In this document: positions 61,921 to 64,000 of the stretch, piece after piece
Layout of the letters: each line of letters opens with the position of its first letter
Position numbering within the stretch: position 1 is the first letter of the stretch
From: Massilia sp. 9I
Lineage (GTDB): Bacteria; Pseudomonadota; Gammaproteobacteria; Burkholderiales; Burkholderiaceae_D
Length of the DNA stretch: 64,000 nt
Direction: 5' to 3'
Assembly (NCBI RefSeq): GCF_902506415.1
Contig: NZ_LR733275.1
Span: forward strand, 4,438,175-4,502,174
The notes under the pieces: generated by a model
Databases searched by the model: none
What the model saw: only the letters and a program-made list of their open reading frames with translations
Told to the model about the DNA's origin: nothing
Translations under genes and position numbers: made by a program

Positions 61921-63711
61921 ATGTCTGACACCCCCCTCCCGAACTTCGCCGACCTCGACCTCTCCGCGCCCGTACTGAAAGCGCTGAAGGACGTCGGCTA
62001 CGAAACGCCATCGCCGATCCAGGCCGCGACCATTCCGCTGCTGCTGGCTAACCGTGACGTGCTCGGGCAGGCCCAGACCGGTACCGGCAAGACCGCCGCG
62101 TTCGCACTGCCGATCCTGTCGCGCATCGACATCAAGCAGGCCGTGCCCCAGGCGCTGGTGCTGGCGCCGACCCGCGAGCTGGCGATCCAGGTGGCCGAAG
62201 CCTTCCAGAGCTACGCCGCCCACATCAAGGGCTTCCACGTCCTGCCGATCTACGGCGGCCAGAGCTACGGCCCGCAGCTGTCGGCGCTGCGCCGCGGCGT
62301 GCACGTGGTGGTGGCGACGCCGGGCCGCGTGATCGACCACATCGAAAAGGGTTCGCTCGATCTCTCGCAGCTGAAAACGCTGGTGCTGGACGAAGCGGAC
62401 GAGATGCTGCGCATGGGCTTCATCGACGACGTCGAGCACATCCTGCAGCAGACCCCGCCGGAGCGCCAGACCACGCTGTTCTCGGCCACCATGCCGCCGG
62501 CGATCAAACGCATCGCCAAGACCTATCTGCGCGACCCGGCCGAAGTCACGGTCGCGGCCAAGACCGGCACCGCCGCCAACATCACCCAGCGCTACTGGCT
62601 GGTGTCCGGGATGCAGAAGCTCGACGCGCTGACCCGCATCCTGGAAGCGGAGCCTTTTGACGGCATGATCATCTTCGCCCGCACCAAGCTGGGCACGGAA
62701 GAACTGTCCAGCAAACTGCAGGCGCGCGGCTTCGCGGCCACGGCCATCAACGGCGACATGACCCAGCAGGCGCGCGAACGCACCATCGAACAGCTCAAGA
62801 ACGGCAAGATCGACATCCTGGTGGCGACCGACGTCGCCGCCCGGGGCCTGGACGTGGAGCGCATCAGCCACGTGATCAACTACGACGTGCCGTCCGACCC
62901 GGAAAGCTACACCCACCGCATCGGCCGTACCGGCCGCGCCGGCCGCAGCGGCGAAGCGATCCTGTTCATCACCCCGCGCGAGCGAGGCCTGCTCAAGGCG
63001 ATCGAGCGCGCCACCCGCCAGCCGGTCGAGCCGATGTCGCTGCCGACCATGAAGGCGGTGAACGACGTGCGTATTGCGAAGTTCAAGGAACAGATCACCG
63101 AGATGCTCGCCGGCGGCGGCCTGGAGCAGTACCGTGGCCTGATCGAGGAATACGAACGCGAGCATAACGTGCCGGCCGTGGACATCGCCGCCGCGCTGGC
63201 CAAGCTGGGCCGAGGCGACGTGCCGCTGCTGCTGGAAAAGCCCGACCGCGAGCCTAAGGCGGAGTTTGCACCGCGCGACACCGGCAGCTGGGAAGACCGT
63301 CCGGCGCGCCCGGTGCGCGAAGCGCGCGAGCCGGCCTTCAAGAAGGAGCGTGTGGAGCGCGCGCCCGAGCCGGGCATGGCCACCTTCCGCATCGAAGTCG
63401 GCCACCAGCACGGCGTCAAGCCGGGCAACATCGTCGGCGCCATCGCCAACGAAGCCAACATGCCCGCCAAGTACATGGGCCGCATCGAGATCTACGACGA
63501 CTACAGCACCATCGACCTGCCGGACGACATGACGCAGGAGCTGGTCGACCACCTGAAGACCGTGTGGGTGGCGGGGCAGCAGCTGAACATGACGCGTGAC
63601 GGGCAGGAAGCGCCGATCGTCACGGCGCCGAAGAAGAAGAGCTTCGCCAAGCCGGGTGCGGATCGCCGTGTGGCGGAGAAGGGCTTCAAGAAGCCGCACC
63701 GCAAAGGCTGA
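61921..63711 (+). CDS. deaD: DEAD-box RNA helicase DeaD/CsdA
   Basis: The protein has 596 residues. All helicase motifs are present: Q motif (GYETPSPIQA), Walker A AQTGTGKT, PTRELAIQ, DEAD, SAT, ARGLDVERI and HRIGRTGRAGR. The C-terminal DbpA-like RNA-binding domain is at ~480-560 (FRIEVGHQHGVKPGNIVGAIANEANMPAKYMGRIEIYDDYSTIDLP). Order and sequence match E. coli DeaD, a cold-shock helicase for ribosome assembly and mRNA decay. A short Lys/Arg tail follows. Confidence 0.93.
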   Translation: MSDTPLPNFADLDLSAPVLKALKDVGYETPSPIQAATIPLLLANRDVLGQAQTGTGKTAAFALPILSRIDIKQAVPQALVLAPTRELAIQVAEAFQSYAAHIKGFHVLPIYGGQSYGPQLSALRRGVHVVVATPGRVIDHIEKGSLDLSQLKTLVLDEADEMLRMGFIDDVEHILQQTPPERQTTLFSATMPPAIKRIAKTYLRDPAEVTVAAKTGTAANITQRYWLVSGMQKLDALTRILEAEPFDGMIIFARTKLGTEELSSKLQARGFAATAINGDMTQQARERTIEQLKNGKIDILVATDVAARGLDVERISHVINYDVPSDPESYTHRIGRTGRAGRSGEAILFITPRERGLLKAIERATRQPVEPMSLPTMKAVNDVRIAKFKEQITEMLAGGGLEQYRGLIEEYEREHNVPAVDIAAALAKLGRGDVPLLLEKPDREPKAEFAPRDTGSWEDRPARPVREAREPAFKKERVERAPEPGMATFRIEVGHQHGVKPGNIVGAIANEANMPAKYMGRIEIYDDYSTIDLPDDMTQELVDHLKTVWVAGQQLNMTRDGQEAPIVTAPKKKSFAKPGADRRVAEKGFKKPHRKG

Positions 63712-63773
63712 TCACGGCCACTACCTGTTGAACCGTCATGCGCGCCACTGGCGCCCATGACTCCCGGCGAAGG

Positions 63774-64000
63774 TGAACTGCCACAAGAAAGTTGGACAGC
63801 TATTGTCCACTTTCGAGGGGTAGATGGTTAAGTACACAAAAGAGATCAAGCTCAGGGTCATCAAGCAATATCTGGAGGGGCAGCTAGGCTATCACCGCCT
63901 GGCAGCCCAGCAGGGCATCCCAGCGCCGGTGATCCGGCGTTGGGTGGATGCGTATCGACTGCATGGCGATGAAGCGTTTTGCAGGCGCCGAGAGCACTAC
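63774..64000 (+). mobile_element. IS3-family (IS150-group-like) element, left end
   Basis: The sequence TGAACTGCCACAAGAAAGTTGGACA at 63774-63798 resembles the left terminal repeat of IS150-group elements (TGxACTGxxxC...GTTGGAC). Fifty bases later a transposase frame starts. The element continues past the window, so its right end, direct repeats and integrity cannot be judged. It lies 62 bases after deaD. Confidence 0.7.
63824..64000 (+). CDS. IS3-family OrfA transposase subunit, N-terminal part
   Basis: The 59 visible residues begin MVKYTKEIKLRVIKQYLEGQ and form a helix-turn-helix (YHRLAAQQGIPAPVIRRWVDAY) like InsJ-type OrfA proteins, which bind the element ends. A GAGGGG ribosome site precedes the ATG. 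The frame is still open at the window edge, so OrfB and the frameshift site are outside. Confidence 0.8.
   Translation, partial: MVKYTKEIKLRVIKQYLEGQLGYHRLAAQQGIPAPVIRRWVDAYRLHGDEAFCRRREHY

Noticed and set aside
60031..63699. Long minus-strand open frame opposite the halogenase and deaD
   Set aside because: Both + strand genes have complete conserved motifs; the antisense product is His/Arg-rich and shows no known domain.
1..64000. CRISPR arrays, prophage or rRNA genes
   Set aside because: No regularly spaced repeats, no phage structural genes and no rRNA-like sequence were seen in the window.

Overview
The window looks like chromosomal DNA of a high-GC betaproteobacterium, most likely an Oxalobacteraceae member close to Massilia. 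This is an inference from the very GC-rich codon use, a phasin gene, DUF2325, DUF883-like and DUF4331 proteins, several TonB-dependent receptors, and a starch-type TonB receptor locus with a flavin-dependent halogenase. No 16S gene or other species marker is present. Genes are dense, many pairs overlap by ATGA, and several intrinsic terminators are clear.

Layout. 1-3.2 kb: the 3' end of fbp, tRNA-Thr(CGT) with a terminator, a DUF2325 gene behind a Fur-box-like palindrome, and a Ser/Gly-rich membrane protein. 3.3-7.6 kb: an RND efflux pump and its adaptor. 7.7-9.7 kb: a compact DUF1800 protein, a candidate small RNA and a 2OG-Fe dioxygenase. 9.8-17.2 kb: a TonB receptor, a DUF6702-like protein and two tandem M1 metallopeptidase paralogues. 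17.3-23.0 kb: a DUF4331 / lipoprotein / TPR / HupE-like operon divergent from an ECF sigma and anti-sigma pair, which probably controls it. 23.0-29.1 kb: a PhyH dioxygenase, a receiver domain lacking its phospho-acceptor, a MerR regulator with a perfect operator facing a small membrane protein, a serine hydrolase, a GAF histidine kinase and an M29-like peptidase.

29.3-37.3 kb holds the most interesting locus. It is five tightly packed genes built around a 1217-residue FtsZ/tubulin-superfamily protein with a C-terminal GYF_2 domain. Its partners are a vWA-like membrane protein with a degenerate MIDAS, a small three-helix membrane protein, and two different zinc-ribbon proteins, one cytoplasmic and one membrane-anchored. 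Together they suggest an envelope-associated cytoskeletal or membrane-remodelling machine.

37.3-52 kb: a helical lipoprotein, a TPR-GGDEF diguanylate cyclase, an ABC exporter pair, a DUF2243 protein, a heterodimeric ABC exporter, a phasin, cytosine deaminase, two GNAT acetyltransferases and a diacylglycerol-kinase-like protein. 52-61.8 kb: an alpha-glucan utilisation locus (six-hairpin glycosidase, SusA-like GH13, TonB receptor, halogenase) with two matching palindromes in its divergent control region. 61.9-64 kb: the DeaD RNA helicase, then the left end of an IS3-family (IS150-group-like) element that runs off the window.
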